From URNF01 sp045634325 (lineage in GTDB: Bacteria; Bacillota; Clostridia; Oscillospirales; Acutalibacteraceae), in the NCBI GenBank assembly GCA_045634325.1, contig JAZRAA010000032.1:1-23747 (forward strand): a DNA stretch of 23,747 bases. Direction: 5' to 3'. Numbering within the stretch: the first letter of the stretch is position 1; each line of letters begins with the position of its first letter. Under the pieces are notes generated by a model. That model was not told where the DNA came from. It did no database searches and worked only from the letters and a program-made list of their open reading frames with translations. The position numbers were made by a program, and so were the translations under genes. Shown here piece by piece: positions 12,994 through 21,448 of the stretch.

Positions 12994-14172
12994 ATGAAAC
13001 TGGATTATCAAGATGTTGCGTTTCAAAATAACGGAAAATTAAAATTGTTGATTATCGTGGGCACCCGTCCGGAAATCATTCGTTTAGCAGCCGTTATTGA
13101 TAAGTGTAGACAGTATTTTGATTGTTTGCTGGCGCACACCGGTCAAAATTATGATTATAATCTCAATGGGGTTTTCTTTGACGATTTAAAACTGGATGCA
13201 CCCGAGATTTATATGGAAGCGGTGGGAGATGACCTGGGCGCGACGGTGGGCAACATTATCAATTGCTCTTATAAATTGATGAGCCAACTTAAACCGGATG
13301 CGTTGTTGATTTTGGGGGATACCAATTCTTGTTTGAGTGCTATCGCGGCAAAACGTCTGCATATTCCGATTTTCCATATGGAAGCAGGCAATCGTTGTAA
13401 AGATGAGTGCTTACCAGAGGAAACCAATCGTCGTATCGTAGACATTATTTCGGATGTTAATTTGGCATATTCCGAGCATGCACGGCGGTATCTCGCTGAA
13501 TGTGGCGTGCCGCGTGAACGCACTTACGTTACCGGTTCTCCGATGGCGGAAGTATTACATAAGAATTTACCGCAAATTAAACGCTCTTCCATTCTCGCAA
13601 AACTCGGCTTGAAAGCCAAAAAATATATTTTGCTTTCCGCTCATCGCGAGGAAAACATCGATACCGAAAAGAATTTCCTGTCTTTGTTTAACGCTATCAA
13701 TAAAATGGCGGAAAAATACGATATGCCTATTTTGTATTCCTGTCATCCGCGTTCCAAAAAACGTTTGGAAGAAAGCGGCTTTGTGTTGGATGAACGCGTT
13801 AGATGTCATGAACCGCTTGGTTTCCATGATTACAACCATTTGCAAATGCACGCATTTGCGGTGGTTTCCGATTCGGGTACATTACCTGAGGAATCCAGTT
13901 TCTTCACCTCTATTGATCGTTCGTTCCCCGCGGTATGCATTCGTACTTCTACCGAACGACCGGAGGCTTTGGATAAAGCGTGCTTTATCTTGGCGGGTAT
14001 TGATGAAAAGTCATTGTTACAAGCGGTAGATACTGCCGTTTCTATGCAGGCAGATAAGCAATATGGTATTCCGGTGTCGGATTATGTTGAGGAAAATGTT
14101 TCCACAAAAGTGGTCAAAATCATCCAGTCTTATACCGGCGTTGTGGATAAAATGGTTTGGCGCAAATATTGA
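12994..14172 (+). CDS. UDP-GlcNAc 2-epimerase family enzyme (FnlC/WbpI/CapG-like subgroup)
   Basis: Non-hydrolysing UDP-N-acetylglucosamine 2-epimerases invert C2 of UDP-HexNAc sugars for cell-wall teichoic acid or capsule precursors. The 392-residue protein has VGTRPEIIRLAAV (22-34), the active-site loops LILGDTNS (105-112) and HMEAGNRC (128-135) followed by PEETNRRIVD (141-150), then SAHREENIDTEKNF, and VSDSGTLPEESSF with TSTERPEALD near the end. The EAGNRC version (instead of EAGLRT) and the PEETNRRIVD run are typical of the FnlC/WbpI/CapG subgroup, whose members act on modified UDP-HexNAc sugars. ATG 12994 has AGAGG 8 bases upstream; ATG 12988 is too close to it. No other sugar genes are nearby, which is unusual for this subgroup. 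A strong terminator follows. Confidence 0.88.
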   Translation: MKLDYQDVAFQNNGKLKLLIIVGTRPEIIRLAAVIDKCRQYFDCLLAHTGQNYDYNLNGVFFDDLKLDAPEIYMEAVGDDLGATVGNIINCSYKLMSQLKPDALLILGDTNSCLSAIAAKRLHIPIFHMEAGNRCKDECLPEETNRRIVDIISDVNLAYSEHARRYLAECGVPRERTYVTGSPMAEVLHKNLPQIKRSSILAKLGLKAKKYILLSAHREENIDTEKNFLSLFNAINKMAEKYDMPILYSCHPRSKKRLEESGFVLDERVRCHEPLGFHDYNHLQMHAFAVVSDSGTLPEESSFFTSIDRSFPAVCIRTSTERPEALDKACFILAGIDEKSLLQAVDTAVSMQADKQYGIPVSDYVEENVSTKVVKIIQSYTGVVDKMVWRKY

Positions 14173-14176
14173 TTTT

Positions 14177-14215
14177 AAAAAATCCTCTCGTTTTAGAAAA
14201 CGAGAGGATTTTTTT
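14177..14215 (+). terminator. Rho-independent terminator after the epimerase gene
   Basis: An 18-bp arm starting AAAAAATCCTCTCG (14177-14194) pairs with 14197-14214 around a 2-base centre and ends in T7. Both strands have T runs, so it is probably bidirectional. Confidence 0.9.
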
Positions 14216-14220
14216 GTTGA

Positions 14221-14250
14221 TTTACAGTGGCTTTTGTGATAGACTATATT
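14221..14250 (+). promoter_or_regulatory. Candidate SigA-type promoter of the mutY operon
   Basis: TTTACA (14221-14226) and TATATT (14245-14250) are 18 bases apart. It lies 5 bases after the terminator T-tract and about 27 bases before the mutY start. Confidence 0.5.
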
Positions 14251-14276
14251 ATAAGTATATTTATTAAGGAGTGGCC

Positions 14277-15347
14277 ATGGATATTCTGCAAGTTAAAGCG
14301 GCAATACCGGCGTTGTTGAGTTGGTATGACCTGCATCACAGAACGCTTCCGTGGCGCATACAATCAACGCCGTATCGTATTTGGATTTCGGAAATTATGT
14401 TGCAACAAACGCGGATCGAGGCGGTCATTCCGCATTATCACGCTTTTTTGGAACGTATGCCCAACCTTCGTGCGCTGGCGGAAATACCCGAAGAAGATTT
14501 GTTGAAAATGTGGGAAGGACTGGGATATTACAGTCGTGCTCGCAATTTACAAAAAGCCGCAAAACTTTTGACTGCAAACGGACAAGAGGATTTGCCGAAA
14601 ACATACAACGAACTTTTGAAATTACCGGGCATTGGGGAATATACAGCCGGCGCGATTGCATCAATAGCGTTTGGTGAAGCCGTACCTGCCGTAGACGGTA
14701 ATGTGATGCGGGTGTTAGCGCGTCTGCTGGGATGTGACGAGGATGTGCTTTCGCCCAAAGGTAAAAAAACATTTACACACATTGCTACGCAGTTGTTGCC
14801 ACCGCATGCTCCCGGCGTTTTCAATCAGGCTATGATGGAGTTAGGGGAAACGATTTGTATTCCCAGTCCGGCCCCTAAATGTGAAAAATGTCCGTTTAGG
14901 GAAGTTTGTTTCGCTCGAAAAAATAATGCGGCCGCCGCTTTGCCGGTGCGTCGCAAACTGAAAGCCCGTAAAATCGAGTCGCGTACCGTGTTTGTGCTGG
15001 TGACCGATGAACAGCCACCGCGCATTTTGTTGCATAAGCGTGCTGCTAACGGCTTGCTTGGTGGTTTATACGAGTTTCCTAACAGTGATGGTGAATTGAC
15101 CGAGCAGGAAGCGCTTGCGCTTTTGGGGAATATGGGTGCTACGATTGATGCTGTATATCCATTGCCGCACGCTAAGCACATTTTCACACATGTGGAATGG
15201 CTTATGCAAGGATATTTCGCAAAAATACAACCTTTCCATTTACCGGAAGGGTATTATTTGGTGACAAAACAGGAATTGTTTGCACAATATGCCGTTCCGT
15301 CGGCGTTTCGCGCATATTTGACTTTTATAGAGAAAAACATATATTAG
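14277..15347 (+). CDS. mutY: Adenine DNA glycosylase MutY
   Basis: MutY removes adenine mispaired with 8-oxoguanine in base-excision repair. The 356-residue protein has catalytic E39 (ISEIMLQQT), the helix-hairpin-helix LPGIGEYTAGAIASIAFG (116-133) with Y122 typical of MutY rather than Nth, and catalytic D140 (AVDGNVMRV). The iron-sulphur cysteines are C194, C202, C205 and C211. A C-terminal NUDIX-like 8-oxoG recognition domain follows (about 230-356, FVLVTDEQPPRILLHKRAANGLLGGLYEFPN). The cysteine spacing is C-x7-C-x2-C-x5-C, one residue longer in the first interval than the canonical x6. ATG 14277 has AAGGAG 5 bases upstream; GTG 14271 overlaps that site. The gene heads a run of closely spaced same-strand genes. 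Confidence 0.96.
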   Translation: MDILQVKAAIPALLSWYDLHHRTLPWRIQSTPYRIWISEIMLQQTRIEAVIPHYHAFLERMPNLRALAEIPEEDLLKMWEGLGYYSRARNLQKAAKLLTANGQEDLPKTYNELLKLPGIGEYTAGAIASIAFGEAVPAVDGNVMRVLARLLGCDEDVLSPKGKKTFTHIATQLLPPHAPGVFNQAMMELGETICIPSPAPKCEKCPFREVCFARKNNAAAALPVRRKLKARKIESRTVFVLVTDEQPPRILLHKRAANGLLGGLYEFPNSDGELTEQEALALLGNMGATIDAVYPLPHAKHIFTHVEWLMQGYFAKIQPFHLPEGYYLVTKQELFAQYAVPSAFRAYLTFIEKNIY

Positions 15348-15358
15348 GAGGACTTGAC

Positions 15359-15841
15359 ATGGACCAACGCAGTGGATATCTTTCTTGGGATGCATATTTT
15401 ATGGGGATTGCCATTCTTTCTGCACAGCGTAGTAAAGACCCCGGCACGCAGGTGGGGGCTTGTATTGTAGATGCCAACCACAAAATTTTATCGATGGGGT
15501 ACAATGGCATGCCGCGTGGCTGTCACGATACGCTGATGCCGTGGGCACGAGAAGGCACTCCCGAAGAAACCAAATACTTGTATGTATGCCATGCGGAGCT
15601 CAATGCCATTTTAAATTATGATGGTACCAATTTGCATGGTTCGACTATCTATACCACGCTGTTTCCCTGCAATGAATGTGCAAAAGCATTGATTCAAGCC
15701 GGAATAAAAGAGGTGGTGTATTTGTCGGATAAATATGCTGACAGCACCTCTACGCGCGCTTCCAAGCGGATGATGGATATGGTTGGCGTGACATATCGTC
15801 CGTATACCATGACCGGAAACACTGTGAATATGGAGCTGTAA
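15359..15841 (+). CDS. Deoxycytidylate (dCMP) deaminase, ComEB-like
   Basis: This enzyme is a zinc-dependent deaminase converting dCMP to dUMP, the substrate of thymidylate synthase. The 160-residue protein has the first zinc motif CHAELNAIL (H78, catalytic E80) and the second, LFPCNECAKALI (C104, C107). DPGTQVGACIVD and NGMPRGCHD, typical of dCMP deaminases rather than tRNA or cytidine deaminases, are also present. ATG 15359 follows AGGAGG (15346-15351) that overlaps the mutY stop. The frame is open to 15197 only through mutY. It probably works with the ThyX and Tmk genes 6 kb downstream on the same strand. Confidence 0.93.
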   Translation: MDQRSGYLSWDAYFMGIAILSAQRSKDPGTQVGACIVDANHKILSMGYNGMPRGCHDTLMPWAREGTPEETKYLYVCHAELNAILNYDGTNLHGSTIYTTLFPCNECAKALIQAGIKEVVYLSDKYADSTSTRASKRMMDMVGVTYRPYTMTGNTVNMEL

Positions 15842-15848
15842 AAATAAA

Positions 15849-16583
15849 ATGAATAAGGTTGCTTTGATAACCGGTGCTGCACGTGGTATTGGCGCGGCGG
15901 TGGCACTAAAACTTGCGCAGGATGGATATGATATCGTTTTGAATTATCGTACATCTCAGCAAGACGCCCTTTCGCTTGCCGAAAAATTGGAAACACTGGG
16001 GGTAAGGGTGTTGCCCTATTGTGCGGATGTAGGGAACAGTGATGAAGTCAATGCTATGGTAGAGGCGGCTGTTGCGCGTTTTGGCAGTATTACAGCACTG
16101 GTCAACAATGCCGGTATTGCTGCCCAAACATTGTTTACCGATATTTCCGAAGAACAGTGGCGTAAAATGCTTAATACACACGTAGATGGTGCCTATCATT
16201 GCTGTAAGGCGGTTTTGCCCTCTATGATACGTGACCATGCAGGAAAAATTGTCAACATTTCTTCCGTTTGGGGTATTAGTGGTGCTTCTTGCGAAGTGCA
16301 CTATTCTACCGCTAAAGCGGCACTCATTGGTATGACGAAAGCCCTCGCAAAAGAGGTGGGACCTTCCAACATACAAGTAAACTGTGTGGCACCGGGTGTC
16401 ATCCAAACGGATATGCTTGCCGCATTTAATGATGAAGATTTACGGGTTTTGGAAGAGCAAACACCGCTTTGTCGCTTGGGTACACCCGCTGATGTTGCCA
16501 ATGCCGTTTCGTTTTTACTATCTGAACAGGCGGATTTCATCACCGGTCAGGTACTGGCGGTGGATGGTGGATTTTGTGTGTAA
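15849..16583 (+). CDS. fabG: 3-oxoacyl-[ACP] reductase FabG (short-chain dehydrogenase)
   Basis: FabG reduces 3-oxoacyl-ACP with NADPH in fatty-acid elongation. The 244-residue protein carries the cofactor motif TGAARGIGAA (8-17), the NNAG motif (86-89), and the catalytic tetrad N109, S139 (NISSVWG), Y152 and K156 (HYSTAKAAL). The C-terminus ADFITGQVLAVDGGFCV is typical of FabG-like SDRs. It starts 7 bases after the dCMP deaminase stop; the ribosome binding site is weak, with GGAG about 13 bases upstream, so translation may be coupled. No acpP or fabF genes are near, so another SDR substrate is possible. Confidence 0.85.
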   Translation: MNKVALITGAARGIGAAVALKLAQDGYDIVLNYRTSQQDALSLAEKLETLGVRVLPYCADVGNSDEVNAMVEAAVARFGSITALVNNAGIAAQTLFTDISEEQWRKMLNTHVDGAYHCCKAVLPSMIRDHAGKIVNISSVWGISGASCEVHYSTAKAALIGMTKALAKEVGPSNIQVNCVAPGVIQTDMLAAFNDEDLRVLEEQTPLCRLGTPADVANAVSFLLSEQADFITGQVLAVDGGFCV

Positions 16584-16601
16584 ACTAAAAAAGGAGAATA
16601 T

Positions 16602-18359
16602 ATGTCGCAACAAGAACAATGGGATTTGACTGATATATACGCTGACGAAACGTTGTGGGAACAGGATTTACACAACGTGACTGAATTGGTGCAGCAATTG
16701 TCCGCTTTAAAAGGTAAATTATCGGACGTTGCGTGCTTGCGGGAAGCTTTACTGTTGGATGTTCGTGTATCTGCTTTGCTGGAGAAGATTTACGGCTATG
16801 CCCATATGCGGTATGATTTGGACCATACCGATGCCCAATCGCAAGAAATGCGGGATAAAGCATTACATGTGTATTACACGGTGAGGGAAGCCACTGCGTT
16901 TATCGTGCCTGAACTCACCGCATTGCCGCGAGAAATCCCTGATAAGCTTTTGGAAACATACGCAGATATGCAAGTGTTTTCGCATATGTTGGAGGATATT
17001 GACCGTCATCGCGCACACGTTTTGCCTGAGCGCGAGGAGCAGTTGCTTACCATGGCGGCACCTGCGTTGTCTGCAATGGATACTGTGTTTTCAATGTTGG
17101 AAAGTGTAGACCTTTGCAAAGGCAGCATCACGGACGAAAATGGTGAAACAGTTGTCCTGACAGATGGTGTATTCGCTAAATTTAGAGAAAGTCGTCATCG
17201 TCAAGTGCGTGCAGATGCATTTCGTGCCTTTCATGAGGCGTTTGCTTCTGTGGGAAATACGATTGCCGCATTGTATGCGGGACAGGTGCGTGCGGATGTT
17301 TTTCGCGCTCGTGCCCATCATTACGATTCTTGTCTGCAATCCGCTCTGTTCGGTGATAATTTACCCGAATCGTTGTATACGGGCTTGATTGATGCCGTAC
17401 ACGAATTTTTACCCGCTCATCACCGTTATTTAGAACTTCGTCGCAAAGCTTTGGGTGTGGAAAAACTGCATTTGTATGATTGTTATGTGCCGTTGGTCGC
17501 GGATATGGACGACGTGTCTTATACCTATCAAGATGCAAAGGAAATGGTACAACAGTATTTAAAACCGCTTGGCGACACATATCAAAAAGACCTTGCGAAA
17601 TTGCTGGCGGGCGGCTGGGTAGATGTGTATGAGAGAGCCGGCAAAGAAACCGGCGCTTATGCTACCGGTGTATACGGTGTGCATCCGTACATGTTACTTA
17701 ATTTCATGGGCAGACTCAACGACGTGTTTACACTGGCACATGAAGCCGGACACTGTATGCACACGTATTATTCCGATACGCAACCGTATGTGAATAAGGA
17801 TTATCCTATTTTCTTGGCCGAAATTGCTTCGACAGTTAACGAAAATCTTTTGTTGCGCGGTATGTTGCAACAAGAAACCGACCCCAAAAAACGCGCGTAT
17901 CTTATCAATCATTTTCTGGATGAATTACGTGCAACGGTTATTCGGCAAACGATGTTTGCTGAATTTGAATGGAAAGTGCATACGTTAGCCGAAAAAGGTG
18001 AACCGTTAACGGCAGAAGTGTTTTGTAAAATATACCATGAACTGTTGGTGTTGTATTTCGGTGAAAATGTAGAAATTGACTCGTATATGGATTGGGAATG
18101 GGCACGTATTCCGCATTTTTACCGCGCTTTTTATGTTTTCAAATATGCAACCGGTTTTTCAGCAGCGGCGGCTATCAGCCAAAATATTCTCAAAACAAAT
18201 GATACACAGCCGTATTTGCAGTTTTTGCATGCGGGCGGCAGTGCGTATCCGCTGGAAACTTTGAAAATGGCAGGTGTAGATTTCTCCACTGCCGCACCGC
18301 TTGAAGCAGCGTTGCAAGAATTTGAACAAATGACTACTATGTTGCAGACTTTGTTGTAA
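16602..18359 (+). CDS. pepF: Oligoendopeptidase F (M3 metallopeptidase)
   Basis: This is a cytosolic zinc metallopeptidase of family M3 that cleaves peptides of about 7-17 residues. The 585-residue protein is slightly shorter than typical PepF (about 600). The zinc-binding HEXXH motif is HEAGH at 380-384 (TLAHEAGHCMHTYYS). It is followed by the third ligand region FLAEIASTVNENLL (about 404-417). The C-terminal segment HFYRAFYVFKYATGFSAAAAIS is typical of the family. The N-terminal half is helical with no signal peptide. ATG 16602 has AAAGGAGA upstream. It sits 18 bases after fabG and 15 before rpiB, in the same array of genes. Confidence 0.95.
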   Translation: MSQQEQWDLTDIYADETLWEQDLHNVTELVQQLSALKGKLSDVACLREALLLDVRVSALLEKIYGYAHMRYDLDHTDAQSQEMRDKALHVYYTVREATAFIVPELTALPREIPDKLLETYADMQVFSHMLEDIDRHRAHVLPEREEQLLTMAAPALSAMDTVFSMLESVDLCKGSITDENGETVVLTDGVFAKFRESRHRQVRADAFRAFHEAFASVGNTIAALYAGQVRADVFRARAHHYDSCLQSALFGDNLPESLYTGLIDAVHEFLPAHHRYLELRRKALGVEKLHLYDCYVPLVADMDDVSYTYQDAKEMVQQYLKPLGDTYQKDLAKLLAGGWVDVYERAGKETGAYATGVYGVHPYMLLNFMGRLNDVFTLAHEAGHCMHTYYSDTQPYVNKDYPIFLAEIASTVNENLLLRGMLQQETDPKKRAYLINHFLDELRATVIRQTMFAEFEWKVHTLAEKGEPLTAEVFCKIYHELLVLYFGENVEIDSYMDWEWARIPHFYRAFYVFKYATGFSAAAAISQNILKTNDTQPYLQFLHAGGSAYPLETLKMAGVDFSTAAPLEAALQEFEQMTTMLQTLL

Positions 18360-18374
18360 AGAGAGGATATAGAT

Positions 18375-18824
18375 ATGATTGCATTAGCTTGTGACCATTC
18401 CGCTTTGGAAATGAAAGAAACCGTGAAACAACTGTTGACTGAGATGGGACTGGAATATAAAGATTTCGGTACGTATACTACTGACAGTTGCCACTATCCT
18501 ATTTTCGGTGCACGTGCTGCGAAAGCAGTGGCTTCGGGTGAGTGTGAAAAAGGTATTCTCATTTGCGGTACCGGTATCGGAATTTCCCTTGCTGCTAACA
18601 AAGTGAAAGGCATTCGCTGTGTGGCGTGCAGCGAGCCGTATTCCGCGCGGCTTTCTCGTCAGCATAATGATGCGAATATGCTTTCCATCGGTGCACGTGT
18701 CATCGGTGCAGAACTTGCCAAAATGATTGTTACTGAGTTTTTGACCACTCCGTTTGAGGGCGGTCGTCATCAAATTCGTGTGGATATGCTGACCGCTATC
18801 GAAAACGGCGAGGAAATCGAATAA
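18375..18824 (+). CDS. rpiB: Ribose-5-phosphate isomerase B
   Basis: RpiB interconverts ribose-5-phosphate and ribulose-5-phosphate in the pentose phosphate pathway. The 149-residue protein has the normal length. It has the N-terminal MIALACDHSALEMKE, the catalytic Cys in ILICGTGIGISLAANK (C64), H97 in SRQHNDANMLSIGAR, and the closing region FEGGRHQIRVDML. The LacAB-type galactose-6-phosphate isomerases are close relatives, but the CDHSA and CGTGIG forms and the single-gene setting favour RpiB. The ribosome binding site AGAGGAT lies before ATG 18375. Confidence 0.94.
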   Translation: MIALACDHSALEMKETVKQLLTEMGLEYKDFGTYTTDSCHYPIFGARAAKAVASGECEKGILICGTGIGISLAANKVKGIRCVACSEPYSARLSRQHNDANMLSIGARVIGAELAKMIVTEFLTTPFEGGRHQIRVDMLTAIENGEEIE

Positions 18825-18864
18825 AACAAAACCTGTCCGACATATACTCCCGTGAGGTGAGGAT

Positions 18865-19560
18865 ATGTCTTGGATAAAAGTTGTTTTTGGGTGCGCATGC
18901 GCTGGCTTGTGCGTGGCGTTTTTATACCATGCAGTGTTACATATTACACAAAACACCCTATTAAACGGTGAGGGAGAAAAAGAACCCACCTTGCTCATCG
19001 ACCCCGGACACGGCGGACAAGACGGTGGTACCAAAACGGCAGACGGCGTTTTGGAAGATGATATCAACTTATCTATTTCGCTGGCCTTGCGTGATATGTT
19101 GACTTTTTGCGGATACGAAGTAGAGATGACCCGCACCGAAGATACCTCTATTCAGCATGCTGATGATACCGTTTCGGGTAGTTGGAAAGTGCGAGATATG
19201 TATAACCGCTTGGAAATGTATGATGCTGCAGCATTGACGGTCAGCATTCATCAAAATCACTTTTCACAATCGCAATATCACGGCACACAGTTGTTTTATT
19301 CGAAAAACTGTGTAGAAAGCTGGGACGTTGCAGGGTGTATCCGTGAGCAGGTAGTACGGCTGTTACAACCGCAAAACACACGGGAATTGAAGCCGGCAGG
19401 GGAGAACATCTTTCTTTTACACCGCACCACCAAACCTGCCTTAATCGTGGAATGTGGATTTTTATCCAATCCCGATGAAGCAAAAAAACTTCAAATGCCC
19501 CTTTATCAACAACAAATGGCATTTGCAATTTGTTGCGGGGTTTTACAGTATGCATCATAA
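18865..19560 (+). CDS. cwlD: N-acetylmuramoyl-L-alanine amidase, CwlD-like (spore cortex)
   Basis: This is a zinc amidase of the Amidase_3 family. CwlD removes the peptide from muramic acid during muramic-lactam formation in the spore cortex, needed for germination. The 231-residue protein has one N-terminal membrane helix (about 4-26) and no cell-wall binding repeats, like CwlD. Zinc ligands are H49 (DPGHGGQDGG), E64 (LEDDINLS) and H129 (SIHQNHF); catalytic E196 is in VECGFLSN. ATG 18865 follows GAGG with about 7-base spacing. A CATATACT element at 18841-18848 could be a sporulation-sigma -10, but no good -35 is seen. Other Amidase_3 enzymes cannot be excluded, but size and topology favour CwlD. 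Confidence 0.85.
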   Translation: MSWIKVVFGCACAGLCVAFLYHAVLHITQNTLLNGEGEKEPTLLIDPGHGGQDGGTKTADGVLEDDINLSISLALRDMLTFCGYEVEMTRTEDTSIQHADDTVSGSWKVRDMYNRLEMYDAAALTVSIHQNHFSQSQYHGTQLFYSKNCVESWDVAGCIREQVVRLLQPQNTRELKPAGENIFLLHRTTKPALIVECGFLSNPDEAKKLQMPLYQQQMAFAICCGVLQYAS

Positions 19561-19571
19561 AGGAGAAAAAT

Positions 19572-20936
19572 ATGGCTGAGAAAATTAAAACCGTCTATAC
19601 TTGTACCTCCTGTGGTGCAGAATCGATGAAATGGTACGGTAGATGCCCGTCTTGTGGTGAATGGAACACGTTGCAAGAGGAGTTGCGTCAAACCACGCAT
19701 ACGCGTACTGCGGCATCTCGGTTACATAAAGCAAAGATAAAACCGTTGAACAGTTTAGATTCCACTGAAGAATTCCGCCTGCATACCGGCATGCAAGAAT
19801 TGGACCGTGTACTGGGCGGTGGTATCGTTAAGGGTGGATTGATGCTGATTGGCGGTGACCCCGGTATCGGTAAATCGACATTATTGTTACAAATTTGTCG
19901 TTATCTTGGTCATGATATGAAAATTTTATATGTTTCGGGCGAGGAATCTGAGAAACAAATCAAATTGCGTGCGGACAGGTTACAAGTTACAAATCAAAAT
20001 CTGTATCTTTTATGCGAAACGGATGTACAAGCTATTCTGGATGTGGTAGAGGAAGAAAAACCGGATTTGCTGATTGTGGATTCTATCCAGACGGTTAGTC
20101 TTTCCAGTATTTCATCTTCTCCCGGCAGTGTGACACAAGTGCGGGAAAGCACCGCCGCTATTATGCATACGGTTAAAGCGTTGGATATTCCGGCGTTTAT
20201 TGTCGGTCACGTGAACAAGGATGGTGCGATAGCGGGACCCAAAGTCATGGAACATATTGTGGATTGCGTTCTATACTTTGAGGGCGACAAAAATGGTGCG
20301 TATCGTATTTTACGTTGTATCAAAAACCGTTACGGTTCCACCAATGAAATTGGCGTATTCGAAATGGCGGATACCGGATTGCAAGAGGTGAAAAATCCCT
20401 CCCAGTTAATGTTATCTGGCAGACAAGAAAACGTCAGTGGCACTTGTGTGGTTGCCAGCATGGAAGGAACCCGTCCGATTTTAGCGGAAATGCAAGGTTT
20501 AGTGTCTCCGTCTGCACTGGGCAATCCTCGCCGTATGGCGACCGGTTTTGATAATTATCGTTTATCGCTTTTGTTGGCAGTTTTGGAAAAACGTGCGGGT
20601 TATTTTTTTTCGACTTTGGATGCGTATGTCAATGTGGTCGGTGGTTTGCGATTGATAGAACCGGCGGCGGATTTGGCGGTTGCTATTGCGCTGATTACCA
20701 GTTTGAAAGATACCGTGGCACACCCTAAAACTATCGCTTTTGGCGAAATCGGTTTGGCGGGTGAGATTCGTGCAGTGAGCAACGCACAAGCGCGTATCAG
20801 CGAAGCAGCGCGCTTGGGTTTCACACGTGCAGTGGTTCCGCTGCATACCGCCCAATCTCTCCAGCCTGTACAAGGTATGGAAATTATCGGTGTCACCTCT
20901 ATACGTGAGGCGTATGAGGCGGCTGTGAATGGTTGA
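19572..20936 (+). CDS. radA: DNA repair protein RadA
   Basis: RadA is a RecA-like ATPase that promotes branch migration in recombination. The 454-residue protein has an N-terminal zinc finger (C11, C14, C25, C28), Walker A GGDPGIGKST (94-103), LLIVDSIQT (Walker B, about 166-174), the RadA-specific KNRYG motif (251-255; usually KNRFG) and the C-terminal Lon-like domain (about 280-454, LRLIEPAADLAVAIAL, AFGEIGLAGEIRAV). ATG 19572 follows AAAGGAG, which begins next to the cwlD stop; the frame is open to 19530 inside cwlD and is not used. The comEA gene starts 8 bases after the stop. Confidence 0.96.
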   Translation: MAEKIKTVYTCTSCGAESMKWYGRCPSCGEWNTLQEELRQTTHTRTAASRLHKAKIKPLNSLDSTEEFRLHTGMQELDRVLGGGIVKGGLMLIGGDPGIGKSTLLLQICRYLGHDMKILYVSGEESEKQIKLRADRLQVTNQNLYLLCETDVQAILDVVEEEKPDLLIVDSIQTVSLSSISSSPGSVTQVRESTAAIMHTVKALDIPAFIVGHVNKDGAIAGPKVMEHIVDCVLYFEGDKNGAYRILRCIKNRYGSTNEIGVFEMADTGLQEVKNPSQLMLSGRQENVSGTCVVASMEGTRPILAEMQGLVSPSALGNPRRMATGFDNYRLSLLLAVLEKRAGYFFSTLDAYVNVVGGLRLIEPAADLAVAIALITSLKDTVAHPKTIAFGEIGLAGEIRAVSNAQARISEAARLGFTRAVVPLHTAQSLQPVQGMEIIGVTSIREAYEAAVNG

Positions 20937-20944
20937 GTGAATAC

Positions 20945-21394
20945 ATGGATGAAAACAGAAAGAGTTTACTGGTTTGGTTACTGATATTGTGTATGGTGGT
21001 TATCATCTTGGGTGCATTGTTTGTTACGATGCCTCAATTTGCAGGTGTTGAAACGGTGACGTTTACCTCCACCTCCTCAACGACCACTTCTTTTCCCACT
21101 ACCGTTACAGGTGTTTTAGCGGCCAACACAACGCTTAAAACAGGGAAGACCACTACGGCAAAGGAAAGTAAGGTGGAGAGTGCGGATGTGACTGTAGATT
21201 TTCCTGTGAACATTAACACTGCCACCAAAGAAGAATTGATGTGTGTCAGCGGTATTGGTGAGGTATATGCACAACGGATTATCGAGTACCGTGATACTAT
21301 CGGCGTCTACGTTTCCCTCGACCAGTTGTTAGAGGTGAAGGGTATCGGTGAAAAACGTTTGAACAGTTGGGCGCCGTTCTTAACAGTTGCGTAA
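20945..21394 (+). CDS. ComEA-like helix-hairpin-helix DNA-binding protein
   Basis: ComEA proteins sit outside the membrane and bind double-stranded DNA during uptake in competent cells. This 149-residue protein has an N-terminal signal-anchor (about residues 8-30), a Thr/Ser-rich linker (TFTSTSSTTTSFPTTVTG region), and a C-terminal (HhH)2 domain. The domain reads VNINTATKEELMCVSGIGEV followed by AQRIIEYRD and LLEVKGIGEKRL. It lacks the SLBB domain found between anchor and HhH in the Bacillus ComEA. ATG 20945 is chosen; a TTG at 20933 overlapping radA is also open. Neither start has a strong ribosome binding site, so coupling to radA is plausible. No comEC is visible here. Confidence 0.85.
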   Translation: MDENRKSLLVWLLILCMVVIILGALFVTMPQFAGVETVTFTSTSSTTTSFPTTVTGVLAANTTLKTGKTTTAKESKVESADVTVDFPVNINTATKEELMCVSGIGEVYAQRIIEYRDTIGVYVSLDQLLEVKGIGEKRLNSWAPFLTVA

Positions 21395-21415
21395 AACCTT
21401 GGTTTTTGATATACT
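21387..21415 (+). promoter_or_regulatory. Candidate SigA-type promoter of thyX-tmk
   Basis: TTGCGT (21387-21392), 17 bases, TATACT (21410-21415) with TG in the extended -10 position. The -35 lies at the end of the comEA coding region. The start would be about 25 bases before the thyX start codon. Confidence 0.6.
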
Positions 21416-21448
21416 AATTGATATTTGGGATTAAAAAGGAGAAGGAAA

